DNA of 64,000 nucleotides from assembly GCF_046365375.1 (NCBI RefSeq), contig NZ_JBKEIT010000007.1:62001-126000 (forward strand). Reading direction: 5' to 3'. The notes under the pieces are model-generated. The model made no database searches and was not told the DNA's origin. It worked only from the letters and a program-made list of their open reading frames with translations. A program made the position numbers and the translations under genes. Below, piece after piece: positions 9,565 through 18,864 of the stretch. Source of the DNA: Butyricimonas muris. GTDB taxonomy: Bacteria > Bacteroidota > Bacteroidia > Bacteroidales > Marinifilaceae. Numbering within the stretch: position 1 is the stretch's first letter; the number at the start of each line of letters is the position of its first letter.

Positions 9565-10328
9565 TGATACAGGCGGAAGGAGTATGTAAATCATTTGATA
9601 AAAAAGAGGTATTGTCGGATATCAGTGCCGTGTTCGAGCCGGGTAAGGTGAATATGATCATCGGGAAGAGCGGTTCGGGGAAGACGGTGTTGTTGAAATC
9701 TTTGATTGGTCTGCATACCATTGATGCCGGAAGGATCTTGTATGACGATCGGGATATCACGGTGATGAATTCCAAACAGTTGAAAGAAATCAGGAAAGAG
9801 TTGGGAGTCGTGTTTCAAGGAGGGGCGTTGTTTGACTCGCTAACCGTGTTGGAAAACGTGAAGTTCCCGCTGAATCTGTTCTCTGCAATGTCGGAAAAGG
9901 AAAAGATAGAACGCGCTATATTTTGTTTGAAGCGTGTGAATCTGGAGAACGTGGAAAATTTGTACCCGGCAGAGATCAGTGGTGGTATGAAGAAACGGGT
10001 TGCCATAGCGAGAGCTATCGTGTTGCAGCCGAAGTATTTGTTCTGTGATGAGCCTAATTCCGGGTTAGACCCTTTGACATCGATCGTGATCGATAACTTG
10101 TTATCGGAGATCACGCACGAGTATAATATGACAACTGTAATCAACACGCATGATATGAACTCGGTATTCGAGATCGGGGAGAAAGTCTTGTTTATCCACG
10201 AGGGACATAAGGAATGGGAAGGTACAAACGAGAACATTATGTACTCTGATAACAAGGCGCTGAACGAATTTCTCTTCTCTTCGAAACTAAACAAAATGGT
10301 ACGGGAAAAATTAAGACGAAAATGCTAA
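9564..10328 (+). CDS. mlaF: MlaF-family lipid ABC transporter ATPase
   Basis: This 254-residue ABC ATPase energises the MlaE permease. Visible motifs are Walker A GKSGSGKT, a Q-loop VVFQGGALFDSLTVLENV, the signature SGGMKKRVAIARA, Walker B YLFCDEPNSGLDP and the switch histidine in VINTHDMNS. SGGMKKR and FQGGALFDSL are typical of the MlaF subgroup rather than general ABC importers. It overlaps mlaE by one base at its start and the following DUF4296 reading frame at its end, consistent with one operon. Confidence 0.93.
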   Translation: MIQAEGVCKSFDKKEVLSDISAVFEPGKVNMIIGKSGSGKTVLLKSLIGLHTIDAGRILYDDRDITVMNSKQLKEIRKELGVVFQGGALFDSLTVLENVKFPLNLFSAMSEKEKIERAIFCLKRVNLENVENLYPAEISGGMKKRVAIARAIVLQPKYLFCDEPNSGLDPLTSIVIDNLLSEITHEYNMTTVINTHDMNSVFEIGEKVLFIHEGHKEWEGTNENIMYSDNKALNEFLFSSKLNKMVREKLRRKC

Positions 10329-10342
10329 AAATAAAGAGAGAT

Positions 10343-11287
10343 ATGAAGCATATTGTATGGGTATTCATGATTGCCGTTTCTGTAATCGCCTGTTCGAAAG
10401 AGGTAGCGTTGAATAAAAACCAGTTTACGGCTCTGTTGATAGATATGCATATGGCAGACGGGGCATTGGAAGTAGCCAAATTCGAACGTCGTAATGAAAA
10501 AGATAATTATTTGTACTATAACGATTTGTTCAAGAAATACGGGATTACCCGTGCGGATTTCGATTCCTGCCTGAATTATTACACGAGAAATTCCACGGAA
10601 TTCAACAGGATATACGACGCCGTTATCGACACACTTAGTCGGCGGCAGACTCAGAAGATGCGCTTGTTGAGCCAGTTCACCAAAAATGACACGGTGAATT
10701 TATTCCCGGGCTACACGATGATTGTTGCCGATACCCTACGACCGGACTCCACCCGTGTCGGGGCGCCCAAGAAAGATTCAATCGTTTACGGGGAGCGGGT
10801 AGTGGAAGCGGACACGGTGCATTTCGATAAACGGAATCAATTCATATTGATTGAGGTGGATAGTATTGTCCCCGGCATGTATCATTTCTTCACGACATTA
10901 AAATGGAATAAGCGCGTGCAGGGCAGAAGTGCCAAGATAGAATCTTATTTTCTTTCTGCCGGTAGCGATACGCTGAAAGTGATGGATGTCCCTGTTTCCA
11001 CGTATGATACTATCCGGAGTCGGGAATATAAATGGGAACATTACGTGAAGGATTCCATGTACAATAAATTGGTTATAAAGATTGTAGATACCAAGGATGT
11101 TAAAAACGCGAAAGTAAAAACCAAGGAAATTGACGGTTGGGTGACGAAAACCCGCTTGAACCGGGTGTACGTGGGGGACAACAAAAAGAAACAATTGGAA
11201 GAGGAATACAAGCAGAGAGAAGAGATGATGAAGGCGGCTTCCAAAGCCAATTTGCCCAAACGGGAAAGACCGAATGCAAGAAAATGA
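10343..11287 (+). CDS. DUF4296-type lipoprotein
   Basis: The product starts with a lipoprotein signal (MKHIVWVFMIAVSVIAC, lipobox VIAC) and has an N-terminal helical module (LLIDMHMADGALEV, YYNDLFKKYGITRADFDSCLNYY) typical of DUF4296. A longer C-terminal part is beta-rich and ends in a lysine/arginine-rich tail. An in-frame ATG at 10322 lies inside mlaF, but AAAGAG before the ATG at 10343 and the signal length favour 10343. Linkage to mlaEF suggests an envelope role. The function of DUF4296 is unknown. Confidence 0.8.
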   Translation: MKHIVWVFMIAVSVIACSKEVALNKNQFTALLIDMHMADGALEVAKFERRNEKDNYLYYNDLFKKYGITRADFDSCLNYYTRNSTEFNRIYDAVIDTLSRRQTQKMRLLSQFTKNDTVNLFPGYTMIVADTLRPDSTRVGAPKKDSIVYGERVVEADTVHFDKRNQFILIEVDSIVPGMYHFFTTLKWNKRVQGRSAKIESYFLSAGSDTLKVMDVPVSTYDTIRSREYKWEHYVKDSMYNKLVIKIVDTKDVKNAKVKTKEIDGWVTKTRLNRVYVGDNKKKQLEEEYKQREEMMKAASKANLPKRERPNARK

Positions 11288-11291
11288 AAAG

Positions 11292-11624
11292 ATGAATCTC
11301 AGAAAAATAGCAGCTAATTATATATTGTTACCCGGTTTTGAATTAACGCGTAACGGGTACGTGGTGTTGGAAGAGGGGCAGGTCACGGATGTCGTGGACA
11401 CCGGGGGAGAAATAAAAGAAATACCGTGTCTTGAGTTTTACGGGGGAATGATTGTAGCCGATTTTGTCCGGGATGAAGTCGAGTGGCAGGAGGGTGATGA
11501 TATACCGGCAAAGATAAAGGATTGTTATTCTCGTAAAAGCGGCAAAGGTTTGGCGATTATCCAAGGAGCGGACTTCGCTCGTTTCTCGTGGTTGAAAGAC
11601 ACCCGAATCAATCCATTAAGATAA
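11292..11624 (+). CDS. Orphan amidohydrolase-like N-terminal domain, unknown function
   Basis: The 110-residue product reads like the beta-sandwich entry region of a metal-dependent amidohydrolase: YILLPGFELTRNGYVVLEEG, then VTDVVDTGGEIKE, then LEFYGGMIVADFVRDE. In complete enzymes the equivalent of the last segment continues into a metal-binding histidine motif; here no HxH motif is present and the protein ends. It is therefore either a decayed enzyme or a domain kept for another role. The reading frame is open and intact. An alternative ATG at 11274 overlaps the previous gene. Similarity is from memory, so the domain call is tentative. Confidence 0.7.
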   Translation: MNLRKIAANYILLPGFELTRNGYVVLEEGQVTDVVDTGGEIKEIPCLEFYGGMIVADFVRDEVEWQEGDDIPAKIKDCYSRKSGKGLAIIQGADFARFSWLKDTRINPLR

Positions 11625-11647
11625 GTTTAAATCAAAATAGATGAAGG

Positions 11648-14600
11648 ATGAATAAATTCGTATTGACCATTACTTTTTTATTAGCAGGCTTCATGATACA
11701 GGCGGGACCGCTTTGGATGCGTTACCCGAAGATTTCGCCTGACGGGAAGCAGATTGTGTTTAGTTACAAAGGGGATATTTACGTCGTGTCCTCGGATGGC
11801 GGGGAGGCTAGACAGTTGACCACTCATCCGGCACATGAATCCCATCCCGTTTGGTCGCCTGACGGGAAGCAGATAGCCTTCACGAGCGACCGTTTCGGGA
11901 ATTTCGATATTTTCGTGATGCCTGCCCGCGGTGGAGAGGCTCGTCGGGTTACGACTAATTCCTCGCGCGAGATACCTTATACCTTTACCCCCGACGGGAA
12001 AGAGATTGTTTACGGGGCGCAACTTCAAGACCCGGCACAAAGTGCCCTGTTCCCCAGTGGCTCGTTGACAGAGCTATATGCCATTCCGGTTGAAGGGGGA
12101 CGTCCCCGTCAAGTGTTGGCAACCCCGGCGGAAGCGGTCTGTTTCTCGAAATCCGGTGATATGTTCTTGTATCATGATTGCAAGGGTGGGGAGAATGAAT
12201 GGCGGAAACACCATACCTCTTCGATTACCCGGGATATTTATCGTTATGATATAAAAAGCGGTAAACACACGCGGCTGATAGAACGGGCGGGTGAAGACCG
12301 TTCCCCCGTCTTGTCACCCGACCGGCAAACCGTCTACTTCCTGAGCGAAAGGGGTGGTTCTTTCAACGTGTATTCTTTCCCTCTGGCTAATCCTGCCGAT
12401 GTGAAAGCGGTGACATCTTTTAAAACGCATCCGGTTCGTTTCCTGAGTATTGCCGACAACGGTCGTCTTTGTTTCGGGTACGACGGCGAGATATACGTGA
12501 AGGATGTTCAAGGAAATCCCAAGAAAGTGAAAGTCGATATTATTGGCGACGAGGGAAAGAATAATGTTGCTTCTTTGCGCTTTACCTCAGGTGCGACAAG
12601 CGCGGCGGTATCCCCGGACGGGAAACAGGTGGCGATGATTATTCGGGGCAACGTGTTCGTGACTTCGTCCGATTACACGACCACTAAGCAGGTCACGGAT
12701 ACCCCGGAGCAGGAGAAATGGTTGAGTTTCGCCCCGGACAACCGGACGATAGCTTATGCCAGCGAACGGGATGGAGTCTGGAATATCTACACTGCCAAGA
12801 TAGCCCGTGACGGGGAAGCTAATTTCCCCAACGCGACGTTGATAGAGGAAGAGGCCTTGTTGCCCGCTTCGACAAAAGAGCGTTTTGCCCCGCAATTCTC
12901 CCCGGACGGCAAAGAATTGGCGTTTATCGAAGACCGCACGAAACTGATGGTGATGGACGTGAAGACCAAGAAGGTCAGACAAGTTGCGGACGATAAATAC
13001 CAGTACCGCACGGGTGACGGTTTCACTTACACGTGGTCGCCCGACGGCAAGTGGTTTGCCGTGGAGATTATCGGTAATCGGCATGACCCGTATAGTGATA
13101 TCGCTATCGTGAAAGCGGACGGGAGTGGCGAAACGATTAACTTGACGAATAGCGGTTATTTTGACAGTAATCCCCGTTGGGTACTGGACGGGAATGCCAT
13201 CCTTTTTGCCAGCGAGCGTTACGGGATGCGTAATCACGCTTCATGGGGTTCGTTGCAGGATGTGATGATTGTCTTCATGAATCAGGAGGCTTACGACAAA
13301 TTCCGTTTGAGCAAAGAGAGTTACGAGTTGATGAAAGAGGAGGAGAAGTTGTTGGCGGCAGCCGGGGCGAAAGAGAAGAAAGAGGATAAAAAGGAGGATG
13401 CCAAAGCAGACAAAAAAGAGAAGAAAGATATTGTCGTGGAACTGAAAGGCATTGAAGACCGGGTGATGCGGCTGACACCGAATTCATCCTCTCTGGGTGA
13501 TGCTATTTTGAACAAAGCGGGGGACAAATTGTATTATATGTCGTCTTTCGAGGGCGGGTATGATTTGTGGGTGAGCGACCTGCGGGCAAGAAGTACGCGT
13601 GTCATGCACAAGTTGAACAGCGGTTGGGCTTCCCTCGAAACGGATAAGGACGGCAAAGACTTGTTCTTGTTGGGTAGCCGGGGAATGCAAAAAATCAATC
13701 TGGCTTCCGAGAAGAGGACGCCTGTTTCTTACGTTGCCGAGATGAAAATGGACTTGGCGGCAGAGCGGGCGTATATGTTCAACCGGGTACGCCTTCAAGA
13801 GGCAAAGCGTTTTTACGTGAAGGATATGCACGGCGTGGATTGGGCGAAAATGACGAAGGAGTACGAGAAGTTTTTACCGTATATTAATAACAACTACGAT
13901 TTCTCGGAAATGTTGAGCGAATTGTTGGGAGAGTTGAACGTGTCGCACACGGGTTCCGGTTATTTTGCCCGTTTGGAGGGTGACGCCACGGCAGAACTGG
14001 GATTGTTCCTGAGCACGGATTACAGGAAAGACGGTTTGCTGATTGACGAGGTGATAGAGAAAGGACCTTTCGATAATGCCCGTTCCAAGGTAAAAGCCGG
14101 GATGATTATCGAGAAAATAGATGGCGAGGAAGTGAAAGCGGGTGAGGATTATTATCCTTTGCTGAATAACAAGTCGGGCAAGCGTACGTTGGTGTCAGTC
14201 TATGACCCTGCAACGAAAACCCGTTGGGATGAGATTGTTATCCCGATTAATAAATCCACTCTCAACGCTTTGCTTTACAGGCGTTGGGTGAAACAGCGGG
14301 CTGCCGATGTGGATCGCCTTTCGGGCGGACGGTTGGGATACGTGCATATTTCCAGCATGGACGACCCGAGTTTCCGTTCCGTGTATTCCGATATCCTCGG
14401 TAAATACAATGACCGGGAAGGTATTGTCATAGATACGCGCTTTAACGGGGGCGGACGCCTGCACGAGGATATCGAAATCCTGTTCAGCGGTAAGAAATAT
14501 TTCACGCAAGTGGTTCGCGGTCGGGAGGCTTGTGACATGCCGAGTCGTCGTTGGAACAAACCGTCAATCATGCTGACTTGCGAGGCGAATTACTCGAACG

Positions 14601-14890
14601 CGCACGGCACGCCTTGGGTGTACAAGCACCAAGGCTTGGGACGCGTAGTGGGAATGCCTGTCCCCGGAACGATGACCAGCGTGTCATGGGAATTTCTGCA
14701 AGACCCCACGCTGTATTTCGGTATCCCTATCGTGGGCTATCGTCTCCCTGACGGAAGTTATCTCGAGAACCAACAATTGGAACCGGACGTGAAGATTGCC
14801 AATTCACCGGAAAAGATTATCAAGGGTGAAGACGAGCAGTTGAAGAAAGCGGTGGAAGAGTTGTTGAAAGATATTGACAGTAAGAAATAA
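11648..14890 (+). CDS. Secreted tricorn-like S41 peptidase with beta-propeller and PDZ domain
   Basis: The 1080-residue protein has a signal peptide (FVLTITFLLAGFMIQA), then many WD40/TolB-like blades with the motif SPDGKQIAFTSDR, a lysine/glutamate-rich linker near residues 560-600, a PDZ domain near 780-850 and a C-terminal S41/tricorn protease domain. His767 in ELNVSHTGSGYF corresponds in context to the tricorn catalytic histidine, and Ser983 in NYSNAHG to the nucleophile region. The usual SDG-like context is altered to SNAHG. It probably degrades peptides in the periplasm. It is not obviously cotranscribed with the previous small gene but follows by 23 bases. Confidence 0.9.
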   Translation: MNKFVLTITFLLAGFMIQAGPLWMRYPKISPDGKQIVFSYKGDIYVVSSDGGEARQLTTHPAHESHPVWSPDGKQIAFTSDRFGNFDIFVMPARGGEARRVTTNSSREIPYTFTPDGKEIVYGAQLQDPAQSALFPSGSLTELYAIPVEGGRPRQVLATPAEAVCFSKSGDMFLYHDCKGGENEWRKHHTSSITRDIYRYDIKSGKHTRLIERAGEDRSPVLSPDRQTVYFLSERGGSFNVYSFPLANPADVKAVTSFKTHPVRFLSIADNGRLCFGYDGEIYVKDVQGNPKKVKVDIIGDEGKNNVASLRFTSGATSAAVSPDGKQVAMIIRGNVFVTSSDYTTTKQVTDTPEQEKWLSFAPDNRTIAYASERDGVWNIYTAKIARDGEANFPNATLIEEEALLPASTKERFAPQFSPDGKELAFIEDRTKLMVMDVKTKKVRQVADDKYQYRTGDGFTYTWSPDGKWFAVEIIGNRHDPYSDIAIVKADGSGETINLTNSGYFDSNPRWVLDGNAILFASERYGMRNHASWGSLQDVMIVFMNQEAYDKFRLSKESYELMKEEEKLLAAAGAKEKKEDKKEDAKADKKEKKDIVVELKGIEDRVMRLTPNSSSLGDAILNKAGDKLYYMSSFEGGYDLWVSDLRARSTRVMHKLNSGWASLETDKDGKDLFLLGSRGMQKINLASEKRTPVSYVAEMKMDLAAERAYMFNRVRLQEAKRFYVKDMHGVDWAKMTKEYEKFLPYINNNYDFSEMLSELLGELNVSHTGSGYFARLEGDATAELGLFLSTDYRKDGLLIDEVIEKGPFDNARSKVKAGMIIEKIDGEEVKAGEDYYPLLNNKSGKRTLVSVYDPATKTRWDEIVIPINKSTLNALLYRRWVKQRAADVDRLSGGRLGYVHISSMDDPSFRSVYSDILGKYNDREGIVIDTRFNGGGRLHEDIEILFSGKKYFTQVVRGREACDMPSRRWNKPSIMLTCEANYSNAHGTPWVYKHQGLGRVVGMPVPGTMTSVSWEFLQDPTLYFGIPIVGYRLPDGSYLENQQLEPDVKIANSPEKIIKGEDEQLKKAVEELLKDIDSKK

Positions 14891-14896
14891 AAATAG

Positions 14897-14934
14897 AGCG
14901 GCAGACCAAAGGGATAAAGGTCTGCCGCTTCTTT
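14897..14934. terminator. Bidirectional terminator between tricorn protease and PspC genes
   Basis: An 11-bp perfect stem (AGCGGCAGACC at 14897-14907 with 14919-14929) has an 11-base loop, T-rich sequence on the + side and A-rich sequence on the other, serving two convergent genes. Confidence 0.85.
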
Positions 14935-16401
14935 TTACAGGAGAGGTCTAATCTCTCCGTCTTGCATGATGAATAATGATTTATGGTCGTTTAGTTCAGA
15001 ATATAAAGGGTAAGCCGCATGTCTACGCTTGCTTAAATGATTCACCGCTTCCGGGGTGAACCGTATTTTTGTACCCTCGGGGAGATAAACCGTGATATCC
15101 ACGTTCTGCGCTCTCCATTTACTGTTCAATTGGGCGTAATTGTCGAATCGTAACGTGTCGTTGGTGTACTTGTAATCGAAAGTAATGTCTTCCTTTTGCG
15201 GGTTGTTCTCGTGCGTGGAGTACCGGATGACAATACTTGCCGTGTTGCCGTGCGAGGGGCGGATGGCAAAGTAGGGAGAGAACAAATTACCCTCGTGCAG
15301 TTGAAGCACTCCTCTGTTCCGGTAGAAGTCCTTAGGTACGATATGTCGTTTATCCACTTGAATCGTGAGCGTTTCACATTTGCCCGGCTGAATAGTTTCC
15401 TCGTAAGTGTTCGTGCGGGGAGTCCATGTCGTTCCCTCGCTGATGGCGACGATAATAAGCAATGTCAGACTGGCAAGCCATAAGCCTAGGGCAGAAAAGG
15501 CGATCGCCTTGTTGTTGCTCTTGAAGGAGAACAACAATTTGATCGCCGTGAAAATGATCATGATTATAGGAATTCCAAAAAGGAAAAGTATGCCGATTTT
15601 GCCCAATATAAGACTGGCGGGCGAGAGTGCGTAAGTTATTCCCATGTAACTTTCTCCCCACGGGAACCAATGAGGTAAGAACAAGGCGGAGAGCAGGCAA
15701 AATAAGAAAAATATACCCCCGCAAAAAAGTCCTATCCCGATGATGATAGCGAGCACCTTCCCCACGATGAGCATCGCGTCCGAGAAGCCTTCGCCGACAC
15801 GGTTAGCGTATTTGGCACCTTTGCCGTGTTTGACTTCTTGATATTCTTCCTTGATAGAACGCTCTATATTGGAAACATTGATGTCCTCTCCTTTCATTTC
15901 CAGTTTTTGCTTGGATGTTTTTGCCTTGGGCACGGCAATCCACAGGATAATGTACACGATAAAGAATATCCCGTAATAGAACGTCATGATGATAAAACAT
16001 ACCCGAAGCAGCAGGGGCGATATACCCCAGTAAGCTGCCATTCCCCCGGCAACACCCCCGAACACGCGATTGTCCGGATCCCGGTATAGTTTTTTGGTTT
16101 GCTTTGGTGTTGCGGGCTTTTGTGGTTCTTCGTCTTCATCTATGATATCATTCGGGGCGCCCATGGTGGCAATCACTTGTTCCACGTCGTCGATGGTAAC
16201 CACTTCCCGGTATTGTCCTTTCAGGTATTCCGTGAACAATTCCCCGATACGGTTCTCGATATCTTCCATGATCTCGTTGCCGTCTTCTTCACGGGAGTAA
16301 TGCGTCTTGAGCGTGTTGATGTATGTTTGCAATTTATCCAGGGCATCATCATCAATGTGGAAAATCTTCCCGCTTAGATTGATTGTATAAGTCTTTTTCA
16401 T
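14935..16401 (-). CDS. PspC-domain membrane protein
   Basis: The 488-residue protein starts with a helical regulatory segment (residues 15-90, EIMEDIENRIGELFTEYL), then a PspC domain at about 103-160 (LYRDPDNRVFGGVAGGMAAYWGI and a hydrophobic hairpin ending LWIAVPKA), three to four more membrane helices, and a soluble beta-rich C-terminal part. PspC proteins sense envelope stress in enterobacteria; in Bacteroidetes the role is less defined. The PadR-type regulator gene lies 10 bases upstream on the same strand, so the pair is a two-gene operon in which the regulator probably controls its own membrane partner. Confidence 0.9.
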   Translation of the reverse strand: MKKTYTINLSGKIFHIDDDALDKLQTYINTLKTHYSREEDGNEIMEDIENRIGELFTEYLKGQYREVVTIDDVEQVIATMGAPNDIIDEDEEPQKPATPKQTKKLYRDPDNRVFGGVAGGMAAYWGISPLLLRVCFIIMTFYYGIFFIVYIILWIAVPKAKTSKQKLEMKGEDINVSNIERSIKEEYQEVKHGKGAKYANRVGEGFSDAMLIVGKVLAIIIGIGLFCGGIFFLFCLLSALFLPHWFPWGESYMGITYALSPASLILGKIGILFLFGIPIIMIIFTAIKLLFSFKSNNKAIAFSALGLWLASLTLLIIVAISEGTTWTPRTNTYEETIQPGKCETLTIQVDKRHIVPKDFYRNRGVLQLHEGNLFSPYFAIRPSHGNTASIVIRYSTHENNPQKEDITFDYKYTNDTLRFDNYAQLNSKWRAQNVDITVYLPEGTKIRFTPEAVNHLSKRRHAAYPLYSELNDHKSLFIMQDGEIRPLL

Positions 16402-16411
16402 GATTTAAAAT

Positions 16412-16747
16412 TTAGTTGTTAGGGTTTTCCTTGATACTGTCCACGGCGGAGGTCAGTTCATTCCAAGAGTTTTCCAGTTCTTTGAGAAATTCCCGTCCTT
16501 TTTCCGTGATACTGTAATACTTGCGGGGTGGACCTTGTTGTGATTCTTCCCAGCGATATGAAAGCAAACCCGTGTTTTTTAAACGGGTCAACAAGGGATA
16601 TATCGTGCCTTCGACAACGATCATCCGGGAGGATTTCAACCTGCTGATGATGTCCGGAACGTAAGCGTCCCTTTGCGAGATTATCAGCAAGATACAATAC
16701 TCCAGAATCCCTTTTCTCATTTGAGCCTGCGTGTTCTCGATATTCAT
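16412..16747 (-). CDS. PadR-family transcriptional regulator
   Basis: The 111-residue protein is a winged-helix PadR regulator: RKGILEYCILLIISQRDAYVPDI, VVEGTIYPLLTRLKNTGLLSY, PPRKYYSITEKGREFLKELE. PadR proteins bind DNA as dimers and are usually repressors released by a ligand or stress. The gene is first in a two-gene minus-strand operon with the PspC-domain protein, the pairing often found for PadR regulators in Bacteroidetes. A -7 box lies immediately upstream at 16774-16781. Confidence 0.93.
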   Translation of the reverse strand: MNIENTQAQMRKGILEYCILLIISQRDAYVPDIISRLKSSRMIVVEGTIYPLLTRLKNTGLLSYRWEESQQGPPRKYYSITEKGREFLKELENSWNELTSAVDSIKENPNN

Positions 16748-16773
16748 ATCTTGATTTGTTTAGTTTTGCATGG

Positions 16774-16806
16774 CAAAGATATAAATAAAAAATAGTATTA
16801 TGCAAT
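16774..16806 (-). promoter_or_regulatory. Predicted promoter of the PadR/PspC operon
   Basis: On the minus strand TATCTTTG (plus 16774-16781) matches TAnnTTTG exactly. ATTG at plus 16803-16806 is a near match to the -33 element, 21 bases away. Confidence 0.5.
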
Positions 16807-16902
16807 ACATAGTACTATAAAAATATCGATTATTTTTTTGTCATGACAAACGTTTTCGTTGATTTTCCCTGAAAATAAGGCGATAAACTGAATATTATCA
16901 TT

Positions 16903-16910
16903 TAACTTTG
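16903..16910 (+). promoter_or_regulatory. Predicted -7 box for gpmI
   Basis: TAACTTTG matches TAnnTTTG about 43 bases before the gpmI ATG. No good -33 element is visible. Confidence 0.45.
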
Positions 16911-16952
16911 CTCTCCGTTTAGAAGTTGAAAACAAGAATAAATAAAATAGAT

Positions 16953-18473
16953 ATGAAAAAAGTATTATTGATGATATTGGATGGTTGGGGTATTGGTAAG
17001 CACGACCATTCAGACGCTATCGGGAGTACTCCCACGCCGAATATCACGGGATTGGCGAGCCGGAATCCTCGTTCGTTACTTTACACGAGCGGAGAAAATG
17101 TAGGTTTGCCGGACGGGCAAATGGGAAATTCCGAGGTGGGGCATTTGAATATCGGTGCGGGACGGGTTGTCTATCAAGACTTGGTGAAAATCAACCGGGC
17201 TTGCCGTGACCATTCGATAGCTCAAAATCCGGAGATCGTGAAAGCGTTCACTTACGCTCGCGAGAACGGGAAGCAGATGCATTTCATGGGTTTGGTATCC
17301 AATGGGGGCGTGCACAGTTCCTTGGATCACCTTTTTGCCCTTTGTGATTTGGCAAAAGAGTTTGGGGTGGAGAAGACTTTCGTTCATTGTTTTATGGACG
17401 GGCGCGACACCGATCCCAAGAGCGGGAAAGGTTTTATCGAGGAACTGGAGAATCACACGAAACAATCCGGCGGGCGAATCGCTTCTATCATCGGGCGCTA
17501 TTACGCCATGGACAGGGACAAACGTTGGGAACGCGTGAAAGAGGCTTACGATTTGATCGTGAAAGGCGTGGGAACCCCGGCAACCGATCCCGCGGCAGCC
17601 ATGCAGGCTTCCTATGACGCGGGCGTAACCGACGAGTTCGTGAAACCGATTGTGTGCGTTGACGAGGCGGGTAAACCGTTAGGCACGATACAAGAGGGTG
17701 ATGCCGTGATCTTCTTTAACTTCCGCAACGATCGGGCAAAGGAGTTGACCATCGTGTTGACTCAGGAAGATATGCCGGAATACGGTATGAAAACCCTGCC
17801 GTTGCATTATTGCACGATGACTCCTTACGATGCTAAATTCAAGGGATTGCATATCCTTTTTGATAAAGACAACGTGGTGAACACGATCGGGGAATATATA
17901 TCCGCTCAAGGGTTGAAGCAATTGCGCATCGCCGAAACGGAGAAATACGCGCACGTGACCTTCTTCCTCAATGGCGGGCGGGAGGAACCTTTCGAGGGAG
18001 AATCCCGTATTCTGGTGCCTTCTCCCAAGGTGGCGACTTATGACCTGCAACCCGAGATGTCCGCTCCTGCCGTGACGGAGAAGATCGTGGAGGTGTTAAA
18101 CCAAGGAGAGGTTGATTTCATTTGTTTGAATTACGCTAACGGCGACATGGTGGGACACACGGGAGTGTACGAGGCAATACAAAAAGCTGTTGCCACGGTG
18201 GATGAATGCGTGGGAAAAACAGTTGCCGCCGCCCGTGCCAACGGCTACGACGTGCTTATCATTGCCGACCACGGGAATGCCGACAATGCCGTGAACGAGG
18301 ATGGGACGCCCAACACGGCACACTCGCTGAACCCCGTGCCGTGCATCTGGGTGACCGATTCGAAATGCGACCATTTGCGGGATGGAGTGTTGGCAGATGT
18401 TGCACCCACCGTGCTGGCTATCATGGGACTTCCCCAGCCTAAGGAAATGACGGGTAAATCCTTATTAGTTTAA
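16953..18473 (+). CDS. gpmI: 2,3-bisphosphoglycerate-independent phosphoglycerate mutase
   Basis: This 506-residue enzyme interconverts 3- and 2-phosphoglycerate in glycolysis using two metal ions and a phosphoserine intermediate. Near the start is LMILDGWG; the nucleophile serine lies in GQMGNSEVGHLNIGAGR; HFMGLVSNGGVHSS, FMDGRDTDPKSG and IIGRYYAMDRD follow; metal ligands are in NYANGDMVGHTG and IADHGNADN. An in-frame TTG at 16926 would add nine residues before the conserved MKKVLLMILDGWG, so the ATG at 16953 is chosen. It is a single-gene unit. Confidence 0.97.
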   Translation: MKKVLLMILDGWGIGKHDHSDAIGSTPTPNITGLASRNPRSLLYTSGENVGLPDGQMGNSEVGHLNIGAGRVVYQDLVKINRACRDHSIAQNPEIVKAFTYARENGKQMHFMGLVSNGGVHSSLDHLFALCDLAKEFGVEKTFVHCFMDGRDTDPKSGKGFIEELENHTKQSGGRIASIIGRYYAMDRDKRWERVKEAYDLIVKGVGTPATDPAAAMQASYDAGVTDEFVKPIVCVDEAGKPLGTIQEGDAVIFFNFRNDRAKELTIVLTQEDMPEYGMKTLPLHYCTMTPYDAKFKGLHILFDKDNVVNTIGEYISAQGLKQLRIAETEKYAHVTFFLNGGREEPFEGESRILVPSPKVATYDLQPEMSAPAVTEKIVEVLNQGEVDFICLNYANGDMVGHTGVYEAIQKAVATVDECVGKTVAAARANGYDVLIIADHGNADNAVNEDGTPNTAHSLNPVPCIWVTDSKCDHLRDGVLADVAPTVLAIMGLPQPKEMTGKSLLV

Positions 18474-18507
18474 GTATATCGAATTCCATTTTTGCAACTA
18501 GTGGAAG

Positions 18508-18553
18508 GGGAGGTAAGTTAGCGTATGTGTTGACTGCCTCCCTTGTTTATTTT
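18508..18553 (+). terminator. Probable gpmI terminator
   Basis: GGGAGGTA (18508-18515) pairs with TGCCTCCC (18535-18542) over a 19-base loop and is followed by TTGTTTATTTT. The loop is long and the T-run interrupted, so it is a moderate candidate. Confidence 0.5.
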
Positions 18554-18667
18554 CAGTCGGTACGTTGACCGATAGGGTGTTTTTTCTCCTTTTTTCGAGG
18601 AGAGTTTCGGGTGTGTTTCATTATTTTATTGTTTTTGAAATAGATAATACGATGTATTTTCGCCTTA

Positions 18668-18799
18668 TTAAATTTTATTCAATTTCAATTAAAATACTAT
18701 TTTTACACCTTTAAAATAGGCTTTGAATAGGAGATGAATGGGAGTTGAATAGGAGATGATATAAGGCAAGTATAAAGAATATAAAATAATAATACATGT
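18668..18799. repeat. Degenerate direct repeats phased at 11 nt
   Basis: The clearest core is TTGAATAGGAG, ATGAATGGGAG, TTGAATAGGAG, ATGATATAAGG at 18723-18766, each 11 bases. Weaker units flank it (TAAATTTTATT at 18668, TAAAATACTAT at 18690, TAAAATAGGCT at 18712). The 11-base step is close to one helical turn. Confidence 0.6.
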
Positions 18800-18850
18800 T
18801 ATTTAACTAAACTCTGCTTAAACACGAGAGAAATAAGGGTGAGATTATTG

Positions 18851-18858
18851 TAACTTTG
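18851..18858 (+). promoter_or_regulatory. Predicted -7 box for the DUF3109 gene
   Basis: TAACTTTG matches TAnnTTTG and lies 43 bases before the ATG. No -33 match was found at the expected spacing. Confidence 0.45.
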
Positions 18859-18864
18859 AAAAAA

